Source of the DNA: Dehalococcoidia bacterium
GTDB taxonomy: Bacteria; Chloroflexota; Dehalococcoidia; SAR202; UBA11138
Direction: 5' to 3'
Length of the DNA stretch: 22,758 bases
Assembly (NCBI GenBank): GCA_012270625.1
Contig: JAAXHZ010000095.1
Location: 1-22,758 of the forward strand
Part shown: in pieces, positions 16,125 to 22,758 of the stretch
Numbering within the stretch: position 1 is the stretch's first letter
Layout: every line of letters starts with the position of its first letter
Position numbers and translations under genes: made by a program
The notes under the pieces: model-generated
Seen by the model: only the letters and a program-made list of their open reading frames with translations
Told to the model about the DNA's origin: nothing
Database searches by the model: none

Positions 16125-17399
16125 ATGCAGCTGGACTTCAAGACTATCGAGTCCGAGATCGCGGGCGCTCTGGCAGAGAGCGAGACCGCAGTCCGTTTTG
16201 TAGTTACTAATTCCGGGTCAGGGGGATGGGAGTGCGAGCTGGGCGTGATCCATGGCGACACCCCTTTCGTCACCGCGCCCCTCTTCGAGTTCCGCCAACG
16301 AAACTTCGAGACGCCGGACAGCTTCAACGTCGCCATGGTAGTCCCGACTGGTATTGGCGCGGAGATTGGAGGTCACGCCGGGGACGCGACACCAGCTGCT
16401 ATCGCGCTCGCGCAGGTCTCCGACACGCTGATAACGCACCCGAATGTCGTCAACGCTTCAGACATAAACGAGCTCCCAAGGAACGGTCTGTACGTCGAAG
16501 GGAGCGTGCTGACGCGGCTGCTGATGGGTACGGTGGGATTGAGTCCAACGCGCGCCAATCGCGTACTCATAGCACTGGACGCCTCCCACAGCGAGCGCTA
16601 CGCGGCGTACACGGTCAACGCAGTAAATGCGGCGAGGGCTACCTACGGTCTGAACTGCGTCGGTATCGAAAGAATCGAGCCCGCGTTGAGGCTCTCAGGC
16701 GGATACACTCAGACAGGACGCGCGTCAGGCTCGGTGGAAGGGTTCGACGGGCTGATCGATCTTCTACAAGGCAAACAGGGAGCCTACGACGCGGTGGCGG
16801 TCGCGTCGGTCGTGGATGTTCCACAGCACTATCATTTCGACTACTTCACGAGCGGCGGTGAGATGGTGAACCCGTGGGGTGGAGTCGAGGCGCTGCTGAC
16901 CCATGCGGTGTCGTCGATCATGGAGGTTCCCACAGCGCACGCGCCGATGATGGAGTCAGACGATATCGCCGCCGTGGATCCAGGAGTCGTGGACGCTCGC
17001 ATGGCAGCCGAGGTGATATCAATTACGTTTCTCCAGTCGGTGTTGAAGGGTCTCCAACGGTCTCCACGCATCGTGACCGACGAAGCAGAGTTCGGTCGCG
17101 CAGACGTAATGACCGCAGAGAACGTCTCCTGCCTGGTCATACCGGAGGGGTGCATCGGCCTGCCAACATTGGCTGCGCTGCATCAAGGCATACCCGTGAT
17201 CGAGGTTAGGGAGAATCGCAACCTAATGAGGAACCATCTCCCTACCCTGCCCTGGAGAGCTGGGCAGTTCTTCTCAGCCGATAACTACTGGGAGGCCACC
17301 GGCATTGTCACCGCGCTCAGGGCAGGCATAGACCCAGACTCCATGCGAAGGCCGATCAAGACCATGCGCACCCACCTCGATGACCACCCAGCCTTGTGA
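16125..17399 (+). CDS. DUF3326 family protein
   Basis: From ATG 16125 the protein has 424 residues; an upstream TTG at 16089 overlaps the preceding gene and is less likely. The conserved DUF3326 signature is clear: VVPTGIGAEIGGHAGDATPAA (72-92), LITHPNVVNASDINELP (102-118) and LYVEGSVLTRLLMG (122-135). Further on are NPWGGVEALL and VPTAHAPMME, and near the end IPEGCIGLPTLAALHQGIPVIEV. As far as I know the family has no established biochemical function. It is known from bacteria and plants, often as a stand-alone gene of similar length. The N-terminal 70 residues are not recognised. It overlaps the next gene by 20 bp, consistent with one operon. Confidence 0.85.
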   Translation: MQLDFKTIESEIAGALAESETAVRFVVTNSGSGGWECELGVIHGDTPFVTAPLFEFRQRNFETPDSFNVAMVVPTGIGAEIGGHAGDATPAAIALAQVSDTLITHPNVVNASDINELPRNGLYVEGSVLTRLLMGTVGLSPTRANRVLIALDASHSERYAAYTVNAVNAARATYGLNCVGIERIEPALRLSGGYTQTGRASGSVEGFDGLIDLLQGKQGAYDAVAVASVVDVPQHYHFDYFTSGGEMVNPWGGVEALLTHAVSSIMEVPTAHAPMMESDDIAAVDPGVVDARMAAEVISITFLQSVLKGLQRSPRIVTDEAEFGRADVMTAENVSCLVIPEGCIGLPTLAALHQGIPVIEVRENRNLMRNHLPTLPWRAGQFFSADNYWEATGIVTALRAGIDPDSMRRPIKTMRTHLDDHPAL

Positions 17400-18648
17400 G
17401 TCATCCATACGACTGATCGCATCGCCGTCAAGGGCGGAGGTCGAGGCGCTGCGAAAGATGATGCTGTACTGCATCGACGGCTTTCCAACGTACCAGGGCC
17501 TGTTCTGCATGGCCGAAATCAACCGGGGCTCTATCTCCTCTGGCGACCCAATGGCAGCTCTCCGGAGGCTGTCTGTCATCGAATCGGACGAGGTGCACTC
17601 GCTCAGCGCTGAGGCCATGACGACCGCCGGTTCTATCGTCGATACGGAGACATCTTCAGGAACATCCGGCGGCAGGAAGATCCGATTCATAACGCATGAT
17701 GACAACGTGGCCGAGCACAAGTTTCTGGCCGGACTCCTGGCTATCGCCGGAGTGACAAGGGATGACAGAGTAGCCTGCCTCGACACAGACCCCGCGGCGG
17801 TGATGGTATCGTTCCCCTGGGCCTGCGAACTGCTGGGCGCTGCGGAGTCGTACTGCGTGAGCACAGGTACCGGATTCGACAACTGCCTGCGTCTGCTCGA
17901 ACGTCTCCAGCCCACAGTGTTGGTAAGTGTGCCGTCCATCATCCAGCGGCTGTTGGGCGCGGATTCAGGAATCAAAATCGAGTCGATTCGCGCGGTGGTC
18001 CACATTGGAGAGGGGATGAGCCAGGCCACACGCGCCAGGGTAGCCACGGCGTTCGGCGCTGAAGTGTTCTCGTACTACGGCTCGAGCGAGACATCGGCGA
18101 TCGGGATCGAGTGTTCAGCGCACGCCGGGGTGCACCTCATGTCCTCTCGCCACGTGCTTGAAATAGACACGGACGGACACTCGGACGACATGGGCGAGCT
18201 CATAGTCACCACGCTCGATCAACAGGGGCTGCCACTTCTGAGATACAGGCTCGGAGACCTGGTGCGGCTGCGACGTGGGGCGTGTGGCTGCGGACTCGAC
18301 GATCCCCGTGTTGACGTGCTTGGACGGTCAGAGCCGTTCGCCTCTATCCTCGGCTCCAAGATTCATCAAGGAGCTCTCCTGAGCACGCTCCACAGCGCGG
18401 GCCTGGAGGGGCCGCTACAGGTCGTGCTCAGCACGGAGAACCGCAGGGACATGATGACGCTGCGTGTGTCAGACGTCAACTCATACTTGGAAGAGTCCAT
18501 GCGCAAGGCAGTGCTGGTCGATCACACCGATATAGAATTTCTGGTCGCAAGCGGGCTGTTGGACATTCGGTTCGAGCTAAGACCGACCCGCGAGCTTCTC
18601 GCGGACCGGAAGTCCGACAGGCTGATCGACCTCCGGGGTATGACGTGA
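17380..18648 (+). CDS. PaaK-like adenylate-forming enzyme (acyl-CoA ligase/acyl-protein synthetase type)
   Basis: The 422-residue protein has the full adenylate-forming motif set. The phosphate-binding loop is SSGTSGGRK (92-100), the aromatic motif is SYYGSSETSAIG (231-242), and RYRLGDLVRL (288-297) is followed by CGCG and VLGRSE before a C-terminal subdomain. Family members activate a carboxylate with ATP and pass it to CoA or a protein cysteine. The N-terminal part is shorter and less typical than phenylacetate-CoA ligase, so the acceptor is uncertain. No carrier-protein gene is visible nearby. It overlaps the DUF3326 gene by 20 bp, and its stop shares GTGA with the SecA-like start. It is probably the active counterpart of the reduced protein at 14131. 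Confidence 0.8.
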   Translation: MTTQPCESSIRLIASPSRAEVEALRKMMLYCIDGFPTYQGLFCMAEINRGSISSGDPMAALRRLSVIESDEVHSLSAEAMTTAGSIVDTETSSGTSGGRKIRFITHDDNVAEHKFLAGLLAIAGVTRDDRVACLDTDPAAVMVSFPWACELLGAAESYCVSTGTGFDNCLRLLERLQPTVLVSVPSIIQRLLGADSGIKIESIRAVVHIGEGMSQATRARVATAFGAEVFSYYGSSETSAIGIECSAHAGVHLMSSRHVLEIDTDGHSDDMGELIVTTLDQQGLPLLRYRLGDLVRLRRGACGCGLDDPRVDVLGRSEPFASILGSKIHQGALLSTLHSAGLEGPLQVVLSTENRRDMMTLRVSDVNSYLEESMRKAVLVDHTDIEFLVASGLLDIRFELRPTRELLADRKSDRLIDLRGMT

Positions 18649-21600
18649 TTCAGGGGGTAGGACGCCAGACCCGCTCTGAGTTGGCAACTGACCTGTCTCA
18701 AGCCATGGAAGTCGCGCGCCGCTCACGAGAAGCAGAGTGCGAGTATCTTTCAGACGCGAACCTGCAAACACTCCTCAACTCGGTGGCGAGCACCCTTTCA
18801 GAAGAGCCTACACACGGGCGAGTCGCAGACGCGCTAGGGGCAGTGGACACCGCCGTCCGCAGGCGTCTGGGGTTCTGGCGAGCCGCCGCCTGGGATGCGG
18901 ACGACCTCTACGGCGAGATCGAGGCCATCAGGGCGCGGGCAGACAGCGCCATCAGTCCAAGAGGCGCCCGAACAGGGCAAATACTCTCTCAGCCGGTCGA
19001 GGATCCAGCGTGTGTCGCGCTGGCAGAACTGCTCTCCATGCTGAGAACTCAGCATCCCTCTGAAGTCAGGTTACCCGCCGAGTTTTACGGGGTGCTCGAA
19101 ACTGTTGACGACGCTGGCTGCCTGCGATTCACTCCTACTGAGCAACAGCTTGCCGCGTCGGCGCTGCTGCTCAGCGGCGTAATCGTGGAGATGGACGCCG
19201 GAGAGGGCAAGACGATTGCGTCCGTCATGGCAGCCGCGGTGTTCGCGGCGTCCGGGCGAAGTGTCCACGTTCTCACGGCGAACGACTACCTCGCAGCCCG
19301 CGACTGCGACGAGATGGCTCCTGTGCTCGAATCTCTGGGGCTGACTGTCGGACTCGTTATCGATGGAATGGACCGACAGGAACGACAATTCCAGTATGCG
19401 GCCCAAATCGTGTTTACCACAGCGCGCGAAGTCGGCTTTGACTACCTGCGGGATAGCGTAGCCGAATCTTATGACCGGCGCGTGAACCCGACGTTCGACG
19501 TCGCAATTGTTGACGAGGCGGACCACCTTCTCGTTGACCAAGCCAGGACACCTCTGATCATCTCAGGCGACCGGACCCCCGAACATATCATGGGGGAGGA
19601 CGTACAAGCGCTTGCCGTCGAACTCATGGAGAGGCAGGCAGGCTGCGTCGATGACCTATACGAGACACTGGGGTCAGGGTCTGACGACATCTTCCAGATT
19701 CTAGCTGCCATTCTGCTGGCAGGAGGACTAACCGCCAGACTGGCGTCCGCGCTGGATCGGTTGGGTGTCTCATCGCGACAGGTCTTCAGTGACATCTCGC
19801 GCCTGAACGACGAGTACGAAGGCCGTCCACTGGAGCAAGACCTCTTATTCGCAATCGACCCAGACAGGCTGACGCTGAGACTGACCGAACGGGGCTGGGA
19901 GGAGGTTTACGACCGGACTGACAGCGCCGTATCAGCTTTCGGCACGGTACAGGCTCTGAGAGCGAGAGTCCTTCATGACGCCGGGACTGACTACGTGCTG
20001 GGCCAAGGCAGCGTAACGCTCGTTGATCGGCTGGATGGACGCCCAATGTTCTCCCATCGCTACATGCACGGCCTTCACGAGGCGCTTGAGTCCAAAGAGG
20101 GTCTCGACCGTCAGGGCCGTGCGGACGCCAAAGCGCGCACCTCTATCAGGGCGCTGATGTCGAACTACGAGACCATCGCCGGTCTGACCGGCACCGCAAC
20201 GGAGGCGGCGGACACACTCGCTCGCGAATACGGCACTCCAACTGTCAGGGTTCCTCCCGAATTCGGGTCACGCCGGGTTGACCTGGGCGCCGAGGTCTTC
20301 TTCGACAGACACGAACACATAGCGCGAGTGGCAGAGGAGGCTGCATATTGGCACAGCATCGGGCGGCCGGTGCTGATCACAACCGGGAGCGTGGCAGAGT
20401 CGGCTGCATTCAGCGCGGCCCTGGCCGAGCGATCCATCCCGCACGAACTTCTCAATGCCGAGAACGCCGAATCGGAGTCCGGGATAGTTGCCCGTGGGAG
20501 CGAACTCGAAGCCGTCACCGTCTCGACTGGCATGGCCGGTCGAGGCACGGACTTCGTCGTGGATCGCGAAGTGGACTCCGTGGTGATCGAGAGAGCCGTC
20601 CAACGCGCCCAGCGTGTACTGCGACAAGGGCGGTCTGCGTCCTTTACGTGCGCCTCCCGCGAAGAGGCCGAGGCACTCTACCAAGCCTTGCGCGAGATCG
20701 ATAGTGTTGAAGTGATCTTGCGGGACTCAGCATCATCCATGAACGAGGTCGTGGTGCGCCCGCTCCGATCCCAGCGACCGCGCGAGGAACGGCTGAGGTT
20801 CGGACTGGGCCTGATTGTCATAATCACCTCACTTCCGGGGTCGGCCAGGGTCGAACGACAGATACGGGGAAGAACCGGGCGACAGGGGGCTTTCGGAGCC
20901 TTCAAGACAGCAGTGTACGTCAACGACCCTACCCTGGCATTCTCCACACGCCAGGGCGATATCTTCGCGCTCGGCAATCCTGGCGAAGGGACGGTCGAGG
21001 GCGCTGAAGTACACCGAATACTGCGGCAGGTCCAGATCGACGCCGAAACGCAGAGCGAGCTGACAGCCCGGGCAATGTCCGAGTACGAAGCAGTCGTAGA
21101 GAGCGAATCGCGCGCCCACTACGCGGCGCGTATGGACATGATGGGGTCATACCAATCGTCCGCACTGCCTAAGAGAATAGTCACCGATTGGGTCATGCGC
21201 AGGACGATGGAGCTTGACGACCAGTGGAGCGACTACGGAACCCGATTCGCGGTCGTGTCAGATGGCCTGTGGCATCACCACGGCATAGATATTGGCATAT
21301 ATGCTCACCTGACTCCGGCCGAGGTTAGGCAGAATCTGGAGTTGGAGGTACACAGACGGCTGTCCGTTCATCGCGATCGACTGGGCGCGAAGAGGTTCGC
21401 GCTTGCCGTCACCGACTGCCGGCTGAGATCCGCAGACGACCTGTGGCCCGCTCGTCTCGCTGCGATGCAGGAGATGGCAGTGACCTTCGCCCTGGGAGCT
21501 TCATCCCGGCACGCCGCCGTTACAGAGCTGGCGGAGCAGATCTCAAGCACACGAATGGACTTCTGGGCAAGCGTGGAGGACGAGACGATCAGGACAATGC

Positions 21601-21689
21601 TCAGCAGTGGACACGTTGCAGACCGCCATCGGATGGGGCACAATCACATCGAGCAGCTTCCTGACGAACTCGAAGCGCTGCTTCGGTGA
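18645..21689 (+). CDS. Divergent SecA-like ATPase
   Basis: The 1014-residue protein has the paired motor domains of SecA. MDAGEGKT (183-190) is Walker A, and VHVLTANDYLAARD (207-220) and FDYLRDS (265-271) follow. The Walker B is IVDEADHLLVDQARTPLIISG (288-308), reading DEAD where SecA has DEVD. HGLHEALESKEG (475-486), GLTGTATEAA (513-522), STGMAGRGTDF (627-637) and RQIRGRTGRQG (738-748) complete the set. It differs in a roughly 160-residue N-terminal extension, about 80 extra residues (637-718) between motifs V and VI, and the lack of a C-terminal zinc-binding tail. GTG 18645 shares GTGA with the previous stop. It is therefore unlikely to be the housekeeping SecA. Specialised export is the natural guess, but no SecY-like partner is in view. 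Confidence 0.85.
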   Translation: MIQGVGRQTRSELATDLSQAMEVARRSREAECEYLSDANLQTLLNSVASTLSEEPTHGRVADALGAVDTAVRRRLGFWRAAAWDADDLYGEIEAIRARADSAISPRGARTGQILSQPVEDPACVALAELLSMLRTQHPSEVRLPAEFYGVLETVDDAGCLRFTPTEQQLAASALLLSGVIVEMDAGEGKTIASVMAAAVFAASGRSVHVLTANDYLAARDCDEMAPVLESLGLTVGLVIDGMDRQERQFQYAAQIVFTTAREVGFDYLRDSVAESYDRRVNPTFDVAIVDEADHLLVDQARTPLIISGDRTPEHIMGEDVQALAVELMERQAGCVDDLYETLGSGSDDIFQILAAILLAGGLTARLASALDRLGVSSRQVFSDISRLNDEYEGRPLEQDLLFAIDPDRLTLRLTERGWEEVYDRTDSAVSAFGTVQALRARVLHDAGTDYVLGQGSVTLVDRLDGRPMFSHRYMHGLHEALESKEGLDRQGRADAKARTSIRALMSNYETIAGLTGTATEAADTLAREYGTPTVRVPPEFGSRRVDLGAEVFFDRHEHIARVAEEAAYWHSIGRPVLITTGSVAESAAFSAALAERSIPHELLNAENAESESGIVARGSELEAVTVSTGMAGRGTDFVVDREVDSVVIERAVQRAQRVLRQGRSASFTCASREEAEALYQALREIDSVEVILRDSASSMNEVVVRPLRSQRPREERLRFGLGLIVIITSLPGSARVERQIRGRTGRQGAFGAFKTAVYVNDPTLAFSTRQGDIFALGNPGEGTVEGAEVHRILRQVQIDAETQSELTARAMSEYEAVVESESRAHYAARMDMMGSYQSSALPKRIVTDWVMRRTMELDDQWSDYGTRFAVVSDGLWHHHGIDIGIYAHLTPAEVRQNLELEVHRRLSVHRDRLGAKRFALAVTDCRLRSADDLWPARLAAMQEMAVTFALGASSRHAAVTELAEQISSTRMDFWASVEDETIRTMLSSGHVADRHRMGHNHIEQLPDELEALLR

Positions 21690-21736
21690 TAGACTGTTGG
21701 TAGAGCGTACGATTAGGACCTCATAGGGGACCGAGA

Positions 21737-22558
21737 TTGAGGAAGATCAGACGGACCAGATCGACAATGACCATGCTGGCAGGCGTATCACTGCTGGCAG
21801 CGCCGGTGGCGGCCGCATGTGACTCAGGACCCAGCTACGAGGACTGGGCCGCAACCGATGGCGCCGCCGGGCGGATCAATCTCGACGAGGTACAGGAGGC
21901 GTTCAAGAAGTCGAACAGCGCGACGGACTTCGAGAAGCGCGTCAACGAGATCTACGAGGGCGACGGCATAGTTCTGATCCGAGTCGAACAGGACGGGAGC
22001 AGAACTACTCTGGAGGGCTGGGAAGACCTCGACAAGTCTAAGGAGATCGAGGACTCGAACGACGACCGCCTGTTCTCGATCGTCAAGGACAACGATCAAC
22101 ACGAGATGCGCGGTTATGGCGCGAACAGCTACTACTATCGGCCTTTTGGAGCCGGAGACTTCCTGTTCACATACATGATCCTGAGCAGCTTTGGCCCTCG
22201 TTACGCGTACTACACTCCGACAACAAGATACGACACGATAAGCCGCGATCGGGCTAACTACAGAAACACCAGCAGCTACCGCAACCAGGTGTCGAAGAAC
22301 ACCAGCTACTTCAACAATCAGAAGACGTTCGCAGGTTCCAGCTACGATCAGGCATCGAAGAACATCAGCTCTTCGAGACAGTCGTATCTTAACTCCCAGC
22401 GTTCTACCGGAAGCTTCAAGTCGAGCGCGACGGGGGTGCGGTCGAGCTGGGGAAGCAGCAGCCGCAGCAGCTCGCTGGGACGTTCCAGCACGGGTTTCAC
22501 CGGAGGGGGCGGCGCGCTCCGGTTGATCGGAGACGAGTGGTCGAGGCTGCGAGCCTAG
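21737..22558 (+). CDS. Tyr/Ser/Asn-rich lipoprotein next to a DUF350 gene
   Basis: The 273-residue protein starts at TTG 21737, preceded by AGGGGA (21725-21730). A basic signal segment follows and ends in AAAC, with C28 as the lipidated residue. ATG 21767 would shorten the signal. A folded part (about 30-125) includes DGIVLIRVEQDGSRTTLEGW. A short hydrophobic stretch, GAGDFLFTYMILSSFG (138-153), and a low-complexity tail rich in Ser, Tyr, Asn and Arg follow, ending in GFTGGGG. I do not recognise a domain firmly. The plan resembles lipoproteins of the DUF4247/DUF1190 sort that accompany DUF350 genes. It is 47 bp downstream of the SecA-like gene and may or may not be cotranscribed with it. Confidence 0.7.
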   Translation: MRKIRRTRSTMTMLAGVSLLAAPVAAACDSGPSYEDWAATDGAAGRINLDEVQEAFKKSNSATDFEKRVNEIYEGDGIVLIRVEQDGSRTTLEGWEDLDKSKEIEDSNDDRLFSIVKDNDQHEMRGYGANSYYYRPFGAGDFLFTYMILSSFGPRYAYYTPTTRYDTISRDRANYRNTSSYRNQVSKNTSYFNNQKTFAGSSYDQASKNISSSRQSYLNSQRSTGSFKSSATGVRSSWGSSSRSSSLGRSSTGFTGGGGALRLIGDEWSRLRA

Positions 22559-22758
22559 ATCGCGAAGAACAGGATAAGGCTGACGCTAATCAGAGCGGCG
22601 CTCTCGATGAACGCGGCGCCGACGTTCCGGTCCACCGCGAGCTCATCCGAGAGCCGCACGTGCGGGAACAGCACCTTGTCCACAACGAACCTGACCACGT
22701 ACAGCAGGACGAATCCGACCACCGCGTAGGTTAGAAAGCCCGCGATACTCTCCGTCCA
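22555..22758 (-). CDS. DUF350 membrane protein, C-terminal part
   Basis: The minus-strand frame is open from the window edge to a TAG at 22557-22555, giving 67 residues. A membrane helix (about GFLTYAVVGFVLLYVVRFVV) is followed by the polar segment FPHVRLSDELAVDRNVGAAFIESAALI and a second helix ending in SLILFFAI. The NVGAAFIE..ALI pattern is the conserved core of DUF350, small inner-membrane proteins built of repeated helix pairs. The function of DUF350 proteins is not established. The N-terminal half lies beyond the window. It converges with the Tyr/Ser-rich lipoprotein gene, the stop codons overlapping in CTAG. Confidence 0.85.
   Translation of the reverse strand, partial: WTESIAGFLTYAVVGFVLLYVVRFVVDKVLFPHVRLSDELAVDRNVGAAFIESAALISVSLILFFAI

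Noticed and set aside
22130..22530. Low-complexity DNA in the lipoprotein tail considered as a tandem repeat
   Set aside because: The Ser/Tyr/Asn richness is compositional; I found no repeat unit with a constant period.
1..22758. CRISPR arrays, transposases, tRNA or rRNA genes
   Set aside because: No regularly spaced repeats, transposase motifs or conserved RNA-gene sequences were recognised by eye; a tRNA hidden in a short gap cannot be fully excluded without a covariance-model search.

Overview
The window is moderately GC-rich, densely packed bacterial DNA with short gaps and many coupled starts. An enolase-superfamily gene, two CaiB/BaiF CoA-transferases, an FlK-type thioesterase, a sulfatase remnant and a lipoprotein with a Pro/Thr linker together suggest Chloroflexota, perhaps the SAR202/Dehalococcoidia branch. 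That placement is an inference from gene content only. I saw no rRNA, tRNA, insertion sequence or CRISPR array.

Region 1 (1-2206) is catabolic. It holds the start of an enolase-superfamily gene on the minus strand, a hotdog thioesterase and a family III CoA-transferase. Two copies of a palindromic TTGCAT/ATGCAA element lie upstream of these genes and may be operators.

Region 2 (2350-9973) is a complete phosphate-starvation locus: PhoB-type regulator, PhoR-type kinase, UppP-like phosphatase, then pstS, pstC, pstA, pstB and phoU. Six phased 11-bp repeats, which look like a Pho box array, precede pstS. A nearly identical 27-nt hairpin element precedes both pstC and pstA.

Region 3 (10025-12629) has a second CoA-transferase and, on the minus strand, a TlpA-like lipoprotein thioredoxin followed by a sulfatase cut to its N-terminal part.

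Region 4 (12659-21689) is the most unusual part. Six tightly coupled genes encode a transglutaminase-like protein, a reduced PaaK/LuxE-like protein, an NspC-like PLP decarboxylase, a DUF3326 protein, an intact PaaK-like adenylating enzyme and a divergent 1014-residue SecA-like ATPase. I know of no described pathway with this set. It looks like one functional unit, possibly making, attaching or exporting an amine- or acyl-derived product, but its function is unknown.

Region 5 (21737-22758) has a Tyr/Ser/Asn-rich lipoprotein convergent with a partial DUF350 membrane protein; their stop codons share one CTAG.
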